A stretch of DNA of 64,000 nucleotides from Homarus americanus (lineage: Eukaryota > Arthropoda > Malacostraca > Decapoda > Nephropidae), in the NCBI RefSeq assembly GCF_018991925.1, contig NW_024724368.1:6129652-6193651 (forward strand), written 5' to 3'. Under the pieces are notes generated by a model, which was given only the letters and a program-made list of their open reading frames with translations, was not told the DNA's origin and searched no databases. Made by a program: the position numbers and the translations under genes. Shown piece after piece: positions 24,315 to 36,265 of this stretch. Numbering within the stretch: the first letter of the stretch is position 1; the number at the start of each line of letters is the position of its first letter.

Positions 24315-24490
24315 TCAGACAGGCAGACAGACAGATACATACATTTACTTACACAGACAGGCAGACACAAGTACACAGACAGGCAGACATGAGTACACAG
24401 AGAAACACAAGTACGTACACAGACAACAGACACAAGTACGTACACAGACAAATACAAGTACACATGCAGACAGACAGACAGAATCAGAAA
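24315..24490. repeat. ACAG-based tetranucleotide/minisatellite
   Basis: CAGACAGG, ACACAAGTAC and ACAGACAG words are mixed over ~175 bp. Open frames here are artefacts. Confidence 0.88.
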
Positions 24491-24639
24491 TAAAGTAGTA
24501 ACTCCACCTGACAGGTTGAGTGGACAGTTAACACTTCGCCACACCTGACAAGATAAATCACAGTCTGTCTGTCAGTCACCGTGTTAGTGACTGTCTAGTT
24601 TTTCTCACTCACACACCTGTCTTTGGGTAATGGAGACCA

Positions 24640-25025
24640 ACACCTCACACTTGTAACAGGTAGGAGACCGTGACCTCATACTTGTAACAGGTAGGAGACC
24701 ACCACCTCACACTTGTAACAGGTAGGAGACCATCACCTCACACTTGTAACAGGTAGGAGACCACCACCTCACACTTGTAACAGGTAGGAGACCATCACCT
24801 CACACTTGTAACAGGTAGGAGACCACCACCTCACACTTGTAACATGTAGGAGACCATCACCTCACTTTTGTAACAGGTAGGAGACCATCACCTCACACTT
24901 GTAACAGGTAGGAGACCATGACCTCACACTTGTAACATGTAGGAGACCATCACCTCACACTTGTAACAGGTAGGAGACCACCACCTCATACTTGTAACAG
25001 GTAGACCATGACCTCATACTTGCAA
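24640..25025. repeat. Minisatellite, 31-bp unit, ~12 copies
   Basis: ACTTGTAACAGGTAGGAGAC then CATCACCTCAC repeats at 31-bp spacing. An alternation CATCACC/CACCACC is visible across much of the array, suggesting a two-unit higher order. The last unit has a short deletion. Confidence 0.95.
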
Positions 25026-25217
25026 CAGGGTGTCTCAGGGTACGGCCATAAGTCACGAGGGGTGAGGAGACGTCAATCTTGTCCCTGATTACCGAGGATC
25101 ATCACGACCCAGCACTTGCCTCCCACACCGTCGTGAGGTGACCCGACGACAACACCAGTTTTTTTACCCTCGTCACGGCTCCGTATGGGTTGTCAAATGT
25201 TCCTACGGTGAAACTTC
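25026..25217. other. Short non-genic spacer
   Basis: No structure recognised. Confidence 0.5.
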
Positions 25218-25280
25218 GGATCACCTGAAGATTAGGAACCCCAGTTTATTTTATCTGGTGATTAATAAAACATTCTAATT
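25218..25280. mobile_element. MITE family A, copy 7, solo left arm
   Basis: GGATCACCTGAAGATTAGGA, ACCCCAGTTTATTTTATCTG and GTGATTAATAAAACATTCTA match the left arm. No pentamer core or right arm follows. Confidence 0.75.
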
Positions 25281-25655
25281 GTACCTTATTTTTGTTGTTG
25301 TTGTTATTTTGCTACTTAGAGAGGCTAGTTTATTGTGCACCCCCATACTCATCCTGTGAGCGGTACCACGAAAGGATTATAGAGGTCACAAAGGATGTGT
25401 ATAACAGTCCCCAGTGGTTAGGATATTATGGTATTTAATGTTACAGAGTATTTCAAATACATTGTTTATTTAGTTATGTACTTATTCCCAACTGCGTGAG
25501 TACAGGTGTGTGAGGCGGTATGTCTGGCCGCACACTTTGTTATTCACATTTGCGTGAGAAGTATTCAAGCACATTGTGTATTTGGTTCTATACATGAGAA
25601 GTGACTTGGCTACTAAGTGCAAAAAAGTGGATATAATCTTAATATGTCGGCTATC
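25281..25655. other. Non-genic spacer
   Basis: A short (GTT)n lies near 25291; otherwise unremarkable. Confidence 0.5.
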
Positions 25656-25960
25656 TTGCGTGGTGTAACTCTGCGTGGTGTAACTCTGCGTGGTGTAACT
25701 CTACGTAGTGTAACTGCGTGGTGTAACTCTGCGTGGTGTAACTCTACGTGGTGTAACTCTGCGTGGTGTAACTCTGCGTGGTGTAACTCTGCGTGGTGTA
25801 ACTCTGCGTGGTGTAACTCTGCGTGGTGTAACTCTGCGTGGTGTAACTCTACGTGGTGTAACTCTACGTGGTGTAACTCTACGTGGTGTTACTCTACGTG
25901 GTGTAACTGCGTGGTGTAACTCTGCGTGGTTAACTCTGCGTGGTTAACTCTGCGTGGTTA
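25656..25960. repeat. Minisatellite, 15-bp unit, ~20 copies
   Basis: GCGTGGTGTAACTCT repeats, with a TACGTGG variant concentrated at the right side and three shortened units (GCGTGGTTAACTCT) at the end. The apparent WCNSA pentapeptide protein is an artefact. Confidence 0.95.
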
Positions 25961-26059
25961 ACTCTTGATCCTTAGGTTGTTCTCTCAAGTGATCATACTT
26001 AATTGTTAACTTATTTACTTATCGGCCTTTTCTCTTTTGAACTAACGCATTCGGTCGGT

Positions 26060-26200
26060 TAGTCGGTAACTTGTCGGCTTCGTGCTGTCGGTGTAACTTT
26101 TCGGCTTTGTGTTGTCGGCGTAACTTATCGGCTTTATGTTGTCGGAGTAACTTATCGGCTTTGTGTTGCCAGCGTAACTTGTCGGCTTCGTGCTCTCGGC
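26060..26200. repeat. Minisatellite, ~27-bp unit, ~5 copies
   Basis: TAACTTATCGGCTTTGTGTT followed by GTCGGCG repeats with drift. Confidence 0.85.
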
Positions 26201-26264
26201 AGGTACTGGTCGTCTAGATGGTGGTCATCTAGATTCGACCCTCTTGGAATTCACACTTGGTTAG

Positions 26265-26418
26265 GCTATTTGAGGTTAGGTTAGGTAAGGTTAGGCTAGG
26301 CTAGGCTAGTTTAACTTAGTTCAGTTTAGTTTAGTTCAGTTTAGTTTAGGTTAGGTTAGTTTAGTTTAGGTTAGGTTAGGTTAGGTTAGGTTAGGTTAGG
26401 TTAGGTTAGGTTAGGTTA
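26265..26418. repeat. TTAGG tract without family A arms
   Basis: GGTTA, GGCTA and GTTCA pentamers, ending in about ten clean GGTTA units. No GGATCACC-type arm was seen on either side. Confidence 0.85.
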
Positions 26419-26509
26419 TGCTAAGAATATTGATCTCTGTGTGTTTGGCAATCGATCATGAACGGAATCAGGCAGACGAACCTTCTCTGGATAATATTAA
26501 AGATGGATG

Positions 26510-26541
<32 letters not shown>

Positions 26542-27588
26542 TTCAGTAAAATTATCATTACAAGTTTATATTGATTCAGGACGTGTACAGACAATGCAGG
26601 CATACGCTACTCACCTCTTGACCCCACGTAACACACCTTGCTTACCAACACACTACTACCGTCTCACACCTCACCCCTGGCATCTAGTGGTGGGGTAGTC
26701 GAGCTCTCCTTCCTGGATCATCGTCCGCCAGGTATACGCATGACCGCGACTCTATATTTGAATTCCGCTTTTGTGTGGTCACAAAGATCAATAATTCTTT
26801 CATTTTATCCACACTGTGACCAGGAACTAAAGGGGGTCATAAGATAAGGGTGTGGGGGGGTGATATTTTGTAGGAGGTGTCAGGGTAATTTTAATTCAGG
26901 TTTCTGGTGATAGGATGGACATTAGTTAACTTTGGCAACGACTGTGTCCACTTTATTACTAACCCCCCCACCCCCCCACCCCACACCTGTACTGTACTGT
27001 ATATGCAAGTATAGTTTCATATATGCTTTGTACGTGTAAATACTTCGTGGTCATTATATGAAGGTCAGGGGACGATTTGGCTGTATTACTAGTCCATTTG
27101 GGGAGAGTTAAAACCCGTTAGTAAGCTGGTGAACCACACACACACACACACACACACACTCGGGAGTTTGGTAGTGTTTTTGTGTGTTCCATCCTATTTT
27201 TTTTCTTAATCCTTGTCCATCATTATTATTCTGTATCGTCCTGACTTAAGTATTTATTATATTTCGTGTGAATATTTAATTGGATCAGGTTATCATTACT
27301 GTGTGTATGTTGCAGCTCAGCGTTAACACTATGACCACCTCCTAGTTTGGAGTGACGTTACCTGAGCATTTTTTTTTAAGTGAGAATTTTTGTACAGTGG
27401 TAGAATTTGTGGCCAGGCAATAGAATTTTCTTTGGTGGCCTGAGAGTTACTTGGGGCAGCTGTTGGTCAAGACACATTGTTCTGTTGAGAATTTTGAGAA
27501 AAGACTGATATTAATATTCTATTCCAGAAAAGGACATGTTTGTTTGAACGCGACCATATAAAAGTTAACACATGTACTCACGCACGCC

Positions 27589-27643
<55 letters not shown>

Positions 27644-28791
27644 TTTGCAAGACAGAAAGTCTGGATAATACCGAGAGAGAAACAGTGAGTCAGTACAAGT
27701 GATGGATGGATTGTCAGACCCAAGCTGATATGTCTTGGAAAATACACAGTTCACTGTCGGCTGAGTGATGGCTGGGCCGTGGACCTGGTGAGGAGAATAT
27801 TCCGTTATGTTTAGAAAATAAATATAAAATAAAGTTATATTATTTTTTAAAGGTATTTTTGTTGTATGGGTAATGTGAAGCTTAAAGTGATGTACAGTAT
27901 GTCTGCTGCTGCTGCTGCTTTTCTGTTAATCGGAGCTGAGTAGGACTCCTCCAGCGATGGGAGAGTGACAGGGGTGTTTAATGATGCTACCTTCGTTGGT
28001 CGCGGATGTTGAACTACCAAACGTTCAGAAACAGGTTGAGTAACATTGCTCTGTGAGCCTCGAGTCACATCGTCCCCATGGCTAGCAGTACTTTTGGGGG
28101 ACTATATGGTACCTCATGGTGTTATTTATGGTAACGAGGCAGTGGTGGTACCTCACGACTCCACTTTTAATTAGAATGATACATTTATGGCGAGGGTTGT
28201 ACGGTCTGTGTCCTTGTGACTGTCATGTATGGTGGCAAGTTGAGGAGACTGGCAGCCCTCCAGCACCACACACTCACCCATCCTCCTCCCTTAGTGATGG
28301 AGTGAGGCCTGAGGGAGGGAGGGAACACCTAACGCCCTACCTCCCTCCTTCCTTCCCTACAAGGTGTTGGTCGACCTCCTGAAGGCACCTAATAAACCTG
28401 ACCTTATACGACTACTGTGTTCTACCTCCTGCCGTGAACCTGACGTGGCTGAGGGAGTGAAGGGTCTCTCTCTCTCTCTCTCTCTCTCTCTGTTCAATAA
28501 TCGTTCACATAATCCTCATAATCACGAAGTTACAGCATTAAAAAAATATGTTAATATCAACAGTATCTATAGTTTTGTAGGGCATAACCTTCGTGACAAG
28601 TACAGTACTGTAATATACACTAAAATATACTGTATTTCAGAGAGCTTTGTAATATTAGGAATACAGTGCTTCTTACCTGAACGGAGAAACACCTGTCGAG
28701 TTGATGAATTTCTAGTACATTATGAAATATACTTCACATTAACGGGTATATTTCTCCCATTTAACACTTAGATATTTTGTCTAAGTTGCTG

Positions 28792-28792
<1 letters not shown>
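26419..28792. other. Non-genic stretch with small microsatellites
   Basis: Includes (GATA)~8 near 26508-26540, (AC)~14 near 27133-27158, (AC)~27 at 27590-27640 and (CT)~12 near 28466-28490. The AT-rich parts show no exon I would defend. Confidence 0.6.

Positions 28793-28864
<72 letters not shown>
28793..28864. repeat. (GT)n with CGTGCGTG interruption
   Basis: A 72-bp alternating purine-pyrimidine run. Confidence 0.93.
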
Positions 28865-28865
<1 letters not shown>

Positions 28866-29903
28866 AAAATGTTTAAGTTGAACGTTTTAAGGTTTTGTAA
28901 ATGGATCTTATGTTCTTTATGATACAATAGTAGCAGTGGGTGTTTTTGTGTTAAAACCCCTTCACTCCTGAGACGCCATTTTTACTATTTTATTTGACAA
29001 ACACCAGATGATTTTATTCAGGACAGAGGGGATCCCGTACACAGGTGTCTCTTAACTGTGAATAATACTGCATAAGGTATTCCCACCATCGACGTCTATA
29101 ATAATATTTTAAGAATTGTTCCCATCTTTCGGAAGAACAAACAAACAAACACAGACCAAAAATTGACTCTCCAGGAAGTGGTATCCAACACCCTTTCTAT
29201 CTGACCAGGTATCGCAGTGACCTCAGTACGCAGGGCAGGGAAACAAGGGGTTTACCTGTGAACTGGGCAGTATACACCAGGTATAGTGCAGGTTAATTTG
29301 GTAACCAGTGAACGCATCTCAACGCTGACCTCCCTGACCCAAGATCCGGCACGGCGTGTTACTTGAGGTCATGTGAGAATCGGTGCCTTTGATGTCAGGG
29401 TTACCAGGTTGTTGGCGAGCATCTCGCTATGACCTCTACCGTATTAAGAAGATGCAGTGCCAGACCAGACATTCGATAGCGACAGCACGAGTATTCCGTA
29501 GCGTCTGGCGGTGATTGAAATATGCTACCTTGGAGAGATGTTGTCAAAACGTCAAATAAAATCCTGAAACTGAACTTCGTAAAACTTAGATTTTTTTCGT
29601 CAGTCTTAGATTTGGTTTGTGGTGAGCTGGTGTGGGGTGGGCTGGTGTGGGGTGGGCTGGTGTGGGGTGGGCTGGTGTGGGGTGGGCTGATGTGGGTGGG
29701 TTGGTGTGGATGACTCAGACAACGCCACCGTGGGAGAGTTTACGTTAGTCTCTCTCTAGTCTGTTGTGGCCAGTCACCCCCCACACTGCTGCTGGTCTGC
29801 CACACACTAGCGACCTCTACGGTGTTTCTGATGTTTTTTCCTTTCCTCCATTTGTTTTCCTTTTGTTCTATTTTTTCTCTTCCTACTTTATTGTTCACAC
29901 ACA

Positions 29904-29934
<31 letters not shown>

Positions 29935-30464
29935 TCACCTCGTACACAAACCCATGTGAAGAAGAAACCTATATGACGTTACTCTTGTAAATAAACAGTA
30001 GACGCAGTGCATTATGGGATCATTGATGATGGTAGATGTCTCCATGAATATAAACTATTAGTGTTTGGAATATTTATTGAATCTTATATTAAAGGAACGT
30101 CTAGAAAATGGACTCTTTTTGGCTTTATATTCCTTGTTTACTTAGCATTCTGTCACCCGCCATCTTGGAATGTTCGTCCTCACTCGACCCACAATGCATC
30201 ACGTAAAAACATATCATGACGTCATCGCGGAATGGGAATCGTGTGTCTCATAATATTTAATTATTGATGGAATTGAGTAATTAATATATTTGCTGAGCAT
30301 TTAAAGACCTTAGGTATTGAAGGGCAATAATTCATTATAACATCAACAATGAACCAACAGAAGCTTAACGAACCACCACAAGGGCGTGATGAAGGACCCA
30401 GTATAGTGTAGACAGTGAGAGATTGACTTAGTGGAAGGGAACCAACACTTGAAAGGTTATTGAT
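28865..30464. other. Non-genic stretch
   Basis: A 15-bp minisatellite (GGGCTGGTGTGGGGT, ~5 copies) lies at about 29620-29700 and an AC run at 29897-29934. Otherwise nothing recognised. Confidence 0.6.
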
Positions 30465-30690
30465 TCATTGGTTCGAAGGTTCATTTGTCTGAAGGTTCAT
30501 GAGTCAGGGTTCATTGGTCTGGAGGTTCATGGGTCAGAGTTCATTGGTCTGGATGTTCATTGGTCTGGATGTTCATTGGTCTGGAGGTTCATTTGTCTGG
30601 AGGTTCATGGGTCAGGGTTCATTGGTCTGGAGGTTCATTTGTCTGGAGGTTCACTGGTCTGGAGGTTCACTGGTCCGTAGGTTCACTGAT
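30465..30690. repeat. Minisatellite, ~16-18 bp unit, ~13 copies
   Basis: GTTCATTGGTCTGGAG repeats with variants (TTTGTC, GGGTCAG). Confidence 0.92.
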
Positions 30691-30783
30691 CCATGACCAT
30701 CCAGTGCTAAAAAAAATTTAATTAACAATATTTATTTAGAATTTTAATACACGTATTCCCCAGATGGTCAAAAAGACATTCCA

Positions 30784-30885
30784 AACTAATTTCACCTGAA
30801 TATTAACCACCCTAACCTAACCTAACCTAACCTAAGGTAGCATTAAGGTGTTCATTCCTCAGGTGGGTTAATCTTCAGGTGATCA
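30784..30885. mobile_element. Foldback MITE family A, copy 8, left end truncated
   Basis: Starts inside the left arm (AACTAATTTCACCTGAATAT then TAACCACCCTAACC), has a (CCTAA)5 core, and ends with a right arm GGTAGCATTAAGGTGTTCAT, CTCAGGTGGGTTAATCTTCA, GGTGATC. The inner part of the right arm is deleted. Confidence 0.82.
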
Positions 30886-31114
30886 GTACAGGCATCACGC
30901 ATACACCCCCTGTGCTGTCATGACAACCATCTACCACACATTGTCTGCCTCACCTGTGTAGATCGCTGCAATAATTAGTGATTAATGGCGGAAGCTTCGT
31001 TAGGTCTCGCCTGGACAACTTAATTCTCGTTCAGTCGTTGTAGATGAGGTGTAATTTTTCCCGTGTCAGTGTTGCACAAAGGCTGAGGGAGTCACTGGGG
31101 GAGCTGCTGGGTGT
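30886..31114. other. Short non-genic spacer
   Basis: No structure recognised. Confidence 0.5.
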
Positions 31115-31300
31115 GGTCAGGAGAGTCAGAGTGGTCAGGAGAGTCACTGTGGTCAGGAGAGTCAGGGTGGTCAGGAGAGTCAGAGTGGTCAGGAGAGTCA
31201 CTGTGGTCAGGAGAGTCAGCGTGGTCAGGAGAGTCACTGTGGTCAGGAGAGTCACTGTGGTCAGGAGAGTCAGAGTGGTCAGGAGGGTCAGCTTACACTT
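31115..31300. repeat. Minisatellite, 18-bp unit, ~10 copies
   Basis: GTGGTCAGGAGAGTCAGA and its CACT variant alternate. The VRVVRR-like open frame is an artefact. Confidence 0.94.
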
Positions 31301-32488
31301 AGATAGGTGGTTTTATATTGAGTAAAATCTTCATACAAGTTCATATTGATTCACCCTGTAGACAGTGCAGGTATACAAACAATTTACATGGACAGTTCAG
31401 GTACACAATGTATATAGACAGTTCTGGTATGTATACACAGACTACAGGTATACATTGTACATAGACAGTAGAATTATACATTAGACAGTAGAATTATACA
31501 TTATACAGTACCTAGACGATGCAGGTGTATATAGAGTGATAAACAGTAAGTGGACTCGACCAAAGGGTAACGCAGACCAAGCCGTCATAAGCTTACTGTA
31601 TATTTCCACTACATTAAACCTTTACAGACATAGGCGACAGTGGCTTAATATTACTCGGTGGGTAAGACAGATGGGCCTTCATGAACTGTATGCCGGATGT
31701 GACGTTGGTCTCGTTCCGTTGAGAGTAATGCTTCGTTTGTCATTCTCAAAGGAGGGAGCACATACTGACCACACCCCAACCCGACCCCCCAACCCGACCC
31801 CACCCCACCTCCAACCCGAGACCCCACCACCTCCTGTCTCGACCTCCCCACCTTCACCCCCAACCCGACCACTCCCACCCCAACTCCGACCTCATTCTCA
31901 CCCCCAACCCGACCACCCCACCCCTAACTCGACCTCACACCCCCACCCCCAATCCCGATTCCCACCTTCACTCCACCCCCAACCCGACCCCCACGAGTCC
32001 ACAGTCTTAAAAGGTCTCTTACGATGAATGTTTCTCGTAAGTGAAGATGTAAGAATGTGCCTTAGATGGCTGACTTAAGTGAAGGCAGATCAGACTTACC
32101 GTTGATGATCTTGTCTTGTCACTGGTGCTGGTTCCGTGTATCTGGTTAAGGTTAGGTTAGGTTAGGTTAGGCTTGTTTAGGTTTGGTGAGGTTAGGTTAG
32201 GTTAGGTTAGGCTTGGTTAGGTTAGGTTCGATTTCAGTAAAGGTATGAGTTTTTTCATGCTATTTTGAGGGTCTTGACAATTATATAAGTAGATTAACCT
32301 AATTTCAACACAACTCTCCACAATATCAGAAGACACTTAGTTATATTTTCATTAAACTCTCGTCTGTTGTTTAAGTTTTGTTTTTCATTATTATCTGTTT
32401 CCGACATGACTGTGTGAGTGCCTGTAGAGCGAGCAACACACACCCAAAGATTTTTAGTTCATATTGACAACACCCATATGTGAAGTAC

Positions 32489-32568
<80 letters not shown>

Positions 32569-33327
32569 TTAGATAGAGAGGTTTTGTGTCGCTGTTCTCC
32601 TGGTCGACAGTGACATATTGTGAGCCCCGACGACGAGTCAGACACAGCACGATAAGCCTTCGTGCATTATACAGTATTCTGGTTAAGCTTTCAGACGAGT
32701 ATAACCTTTTCTTTCTCTTCTTCTTCTCCTCTTCCTTCTCTTACCCTCCTTCTTCTCCTCCACCTTTTACTCTCTCCTTCACCACCTCCTCTTCTTACCA
32801 TTCTTTTTCCCTCCTCAGTCTCTTATTCTTTTCCTCTCTCCCTCTCCTCCTCTTTACCCCTGCGGCCAGCACACGGAGGGAGTAGTTCGTCCTTTGCATT
32901 ATTAATCACAGGTAAGGTAAGTTTGGGAACACGGGGCGTATATAGCAGCATACAAACAAGGTCTCTCTCTACCTAACTGTTCCTGTGACCACGTGATCCA
33001 GGGGCCGTCTACACCAGGAGGTTGTTGGTGTCTAACCTGAGGTGTGTGGTCCTCAACCCCAGAGGACACCCACGTAAAAATCCCCAGTGGAGGGGACCCA
33101 AGTAGAAGGACCCCAGAGGAAGGAATTCATTTAAGCGATCAATGAAGGAAGAGAACTCAGTGAAGGGACCTTAGGAGGGAGGGGGGGGGGGTTAATGGAG
33201 GGACGACATAAGTTACCCCAGCAGACAGCAAACCTATACTGCAGGGGCGTGGGGCGACTACCGAGTGCTCCTTAATGATTCCTCGTGCCCGTCTACCTCC
33301 CCTCCCCCTCCTCTCCTTCTGTACCAT
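31301..33327. other. Non-genic stretch with several simple repeats
   Basis: A TACA/GACAGT repetition at 31355-31520; CCCAACCCGACCCC units at 31775-31995; a short TTAGG tract at 32146-32232 without arms; (TC)~34 at 32491-32560; a CT-rich tract at 32700-32855; GGACCC-type repetition at 33060-33180. The open frame at 31536-32027 is read partly through the C-rich repeat and is not called. Confidence 0.65.
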
Positions 33328-33401
33328 AGTGGTTAGGTACCTCCCTCCTGTGTACCATAGAAGTGAGGTACCTCCCTCCTGTGTACCATAGTGGTGAGGT
33401 A
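33328..33401. repeat. 31-bp minisatellite, left part (split by a transposon)
   Basis: About 2.5 units of GTACCATAGTGGTGAGGTAC then CTCCCTCCTGT. The array breaks off in GGTGAGGTA and resumes in phase at 35372 on the other side of a 1.97-kb insertion. Confidence 0.9.
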
Positions 33402-33630
33402 CAGTTGGGGACATTTCCGACTAGTACACTCAGCGTTATCAATCCATTCTTTCCGTGAGCTGTGAACCCCGAGAGTATCTGTACGTGAATCCGAATCCTC
33501 TAAGTTACTCTGTGAGACGTGAGGTGCACACAGTAGCCTGGGACCACAATGATATAATTTGACTCATTACAAGCGCCCGGTAACGTTTACTTAAGATTAA
33601 TTAGTGTTGTATGGACGCCTTTCATAATTA

Positions 33631-33870
33631 GTATATATTATAGGCCTATAACAGTAATATATAATTTTCACAAGAGAGCGGGAGGTGAGGGGGGGGGGCA
33701 GTAAATGTGATCATATATCTCGGCCCAACACATTGTCCTCAGCCGGGCAATATACGGGAGGTGGAAACGGAAGAGCGGCACTGTGAATGGTCAAAAAATG
33801 TGAGTAGACAACCAATAGGAGACAAACATTCACAGAGACAATATAGAACACACACACACACCCACACACA

Positions 33871-33938
<68 letters not shown>

Positions 33939-34167
33939 GAACCCAAAATTCGAAACACCTGGGAATGTGTATTCTATTGAGGTGAATTTTTCTAATAATT
34001 GGCAAATATGTCATGACTGGCAGTCGTGTTGTAGTAGTGAGAGTTGTTGAGTTGAAGGAAAACGGAACACATTCCCAGGAACAGGAAATTGAATTAAATA
34101 TAGATTAAATCTTCTCCTCACTGTGAATACCTTAATTATATATTACTGTTATAGGCCTATAATATAC
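33631..34167. repeat. Inner inverted pair inside the 1.97-kb element
   Basis: The 36 bp at 33631-33666 (GTATATATTATAGGCCTATA then ACAGTAATATATAATT) is the reverse complement of 34134-34167, apart from one TA step. Both contain the palindrome TATAGGCCTATA. Between them lie a G-run and an (AC)n tract (about 33849-33935). It may be a second, nested element. Confidence 0.8.
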
Positions 34168-34334
34168 ACCGATTATGCTCAGATAGGAATTCAACTTTTG
34201 GCTAATATTGCTAAAACATAATGATCTAATTTGCATAGTTTCCTTTCAGTAGTTGTTTACACACATTGAGCCGCACACAACACTTGTTACGTGTACTGAA
34301 AAAAAAAATCTTTCTGTTTCTTTTTATAGTTAGC

Positions 34335-34408
34335 TGATCCTGGTAAGTGAAGACTGGTGCCAACCGAAGTGGTGAGCGGATGGCACCAGTCCTCTCTTAC
34401 CAGGATCA
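34335..34408. repeat. 74-bp hairpin
   Basis: TGATCCTGGTAAG, GACTGGTGCCA on the left pair with TGGCACCAGTC, CTTACCAGGATCA on the right, 31-nt arms with about three mismatches and a 12-nt loop. It could be a small MITE remnant or a stem-loop RNA; nothing decides between these. Confidence 0.75.
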
Positions 34409-34685
34409 CCAACACCACAGTCCCACACGGGTGATCAGCCCGGGTGAGTCTTGACCTAAGCCCCACAGAGCCTGACGGTGCCAACAGTCCGTCAGGCCAC
34501 ACGAGGTGGTATACCAAATAGTTTTTGGAAGTTGTATTTATGTTTCCTGAACTTTTATACTGATTATTTACCTGTTATTGTATTATTATGGTGTATAGTT
34601 AAGATTAAAGGTGATACATAGTGTAGTGTGAGTGAGGATAAGACGCTGTATCAAGTATTGACAGTAGAACTTAATTTTCCCGATA

Positions 34686-34721
<36 letters not shown>

Positions 34722-35371
34722 ATGTGTGTGTGTAAAACTCGACATAAATGTTATTAATGACAGCATTAAAGCAACGATACCTAGTACGTTATTTTCACCA
34801 CATTATCATTCATAACTATTTCCATTTCGAACATTAGTTGTCAACATTGTTACTTTAAATTAACCTTCAAACACATTTTTAAAACAACTTGTAACTCTCC
34901 CGATGTAAACAACTGAAATGATGTCAGGGGGATGTTAAGGGGAGGTGGTGTGACGTGAGGGGAGGGGAGGTCTCTGTACGCGCTGGACAGAGGATAGGGG
35001 ACAGTTGCACCCCACAACACTGGCCCACATAAAGCCTGGCACTATACTAACGTCTCTTACACTTAGCTTGAGGATAAATAAAGTGTTAGATTTATACTGT
35101 GTAACTAACTGTTTTAGCCTTACTTTGTCCACTACAGGTCAGGTATTATTCACTCCACGTTAGAAGCGTCCATACTATACTGGACATCTATGTAAGCGTT
35201 GTCGGGCGCTTGTAATGAGTCATATTATATCATTGTGGTCCCAGGCTACTGTGTGCACCTCACGTCTCAGAGTAACTTAGAGGATTCATTTTCAGATACT
35301 CACGGGTTCACACCTCACGGAAAGAATGGATTGACAACGTTGAGTGTACTAGTCGGAAATATCCCCAACTG

Positions 35372-36265
35372 TACCTCCCTCCTGTGTGTCATAGTGGTGA
35401 GGTACCTCCTGCCTGTGTGTCATAGTGGTGAGGTACCTCCCTCCTGTGTGTCATAGTGGTGAGGTACCTCCCTCCTGTGTGTCATAGTGGTGAGGTACCT
35501 CCTGCCTGTGTGTCATAGTGGTGTGGTACCTCCCTCCTGTGTGTCATAGTGGTGTGGTACCTCCCTCTTGTGTACCATAGTGGTGAGGCAACTCCCTCCT
35601 GTGTACCGTGCTGGTGAGGTACCTCCTTCCTGTGTACCATAGTGGTGAGGTACCTCCTTCCTGTGTGTCATAGTGGTGAGGTACCTCCTGCCTGTGTGTC
35701 ATAGTGGTGAGGCACTCCTGCCTGTGTGTCATGGTGGTGTGGTACCTCCTCTTGTGTGACCATAGTGGTGAGGCAACTCCCTCCTGTGTACCGTGCTGGT
35801 GAGGTACCTCCTTTCCTGTGTACCATAGTGGTGAGGTGCACCTAGTGTCATAGTGGTGAGGTACCTCCTGCCTGTGTGTCATAGTGGTGAGGTACCTCCT
35901 GCCTGTGTGTCATAGTGGTGTGGTACCTCCCTCTTGTACCATAGTGGTGAGGCAACTCCCTCCTGTGTACCGTGCTGGTGAGTGGTGTGTACCATAGTGG
36001 TGAGGCAACTCCCTCCTGTGTACCGTGCTGGTGAGGTACCTCCTTCCTGTGTACCATAGTGGTGAGGTACCTCCTTCCTGTGTACCATAGTGGTGAGGTA
36101 CCTCCTTCCTGTGTACCATAGTGGTGAGGCAACTCCCTCCTGTGTACCGTGCTGGTGAGGTACCTCCTTCCTGTGTACCATAGTGGTGAGGTACCTCCCT
36201 CCTGTGTACCATAGTGGTGAGGTACCTCCCTCCTGTGTACCATAGTGGTGAGGTACCTCCCTCCT
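35372..36265. repeat. 31-bp minisatellite, right part, ~29 units
   Basis: Units are GTACCATAGTGGTGAGGTAC plus CTCCTTCCTGT and variants (GTGTCATAG, GTACCGTGCTGGTGAGG, CAACTCC). A multi-unit block (GGCAACTCC, CCGTGCTGG, CTTCC) recurs several times, which indicates higher-order amplification. The long minus-strand open frames here are artefacts. Confidence 0.95.

Larger units (their letters stand above)
33402..35371. mobile_element. 1.97-kb TIR transposon with ~220-bp inverted ends, TA target
   Basis: The ends are CAGTTGGGGACATTTCCGAC and its inverse (GTCGGAAATATCCCCAACTG). Inverted homology continues inward for ~220 bp (33402-33623 against 35161-35371), for example TAGCCTGGGACCACAATGAT on the left and ATCATTGTGGTCCCAGGCTA on the right. 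TA lies outside each end. Removing the element and one TA restores the unit GGTGAGGTACCTCCCTCCTG of the surrounding array, which proves the boundaries. The TA target and CAGT end suggest the Tc1/mariner type (inference). The interior has no transposase-like frame, so it is nonautonomous or gutted. Confidence 0.92.

Noticed and set aside
24640..25025. Regular ~31-bp repeats that could suggest a CRISPR array
   Set aside because: Units are directly contiguous without unique spacers and the sequence is eukaryotic; it is a minisatellite. The same applies to 35372-36265.
31536..32027. 163-residue open frame
   Set aside because: The second half is a CCCAACCCGACC repeat; the first half has no domain.
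34287..34517. Possible transposase remnant inside the 1.97-kb element
   Set aside because: The 76-residue minus-strand frame covers the hairpin and lacks any DDE-type motif I can see.
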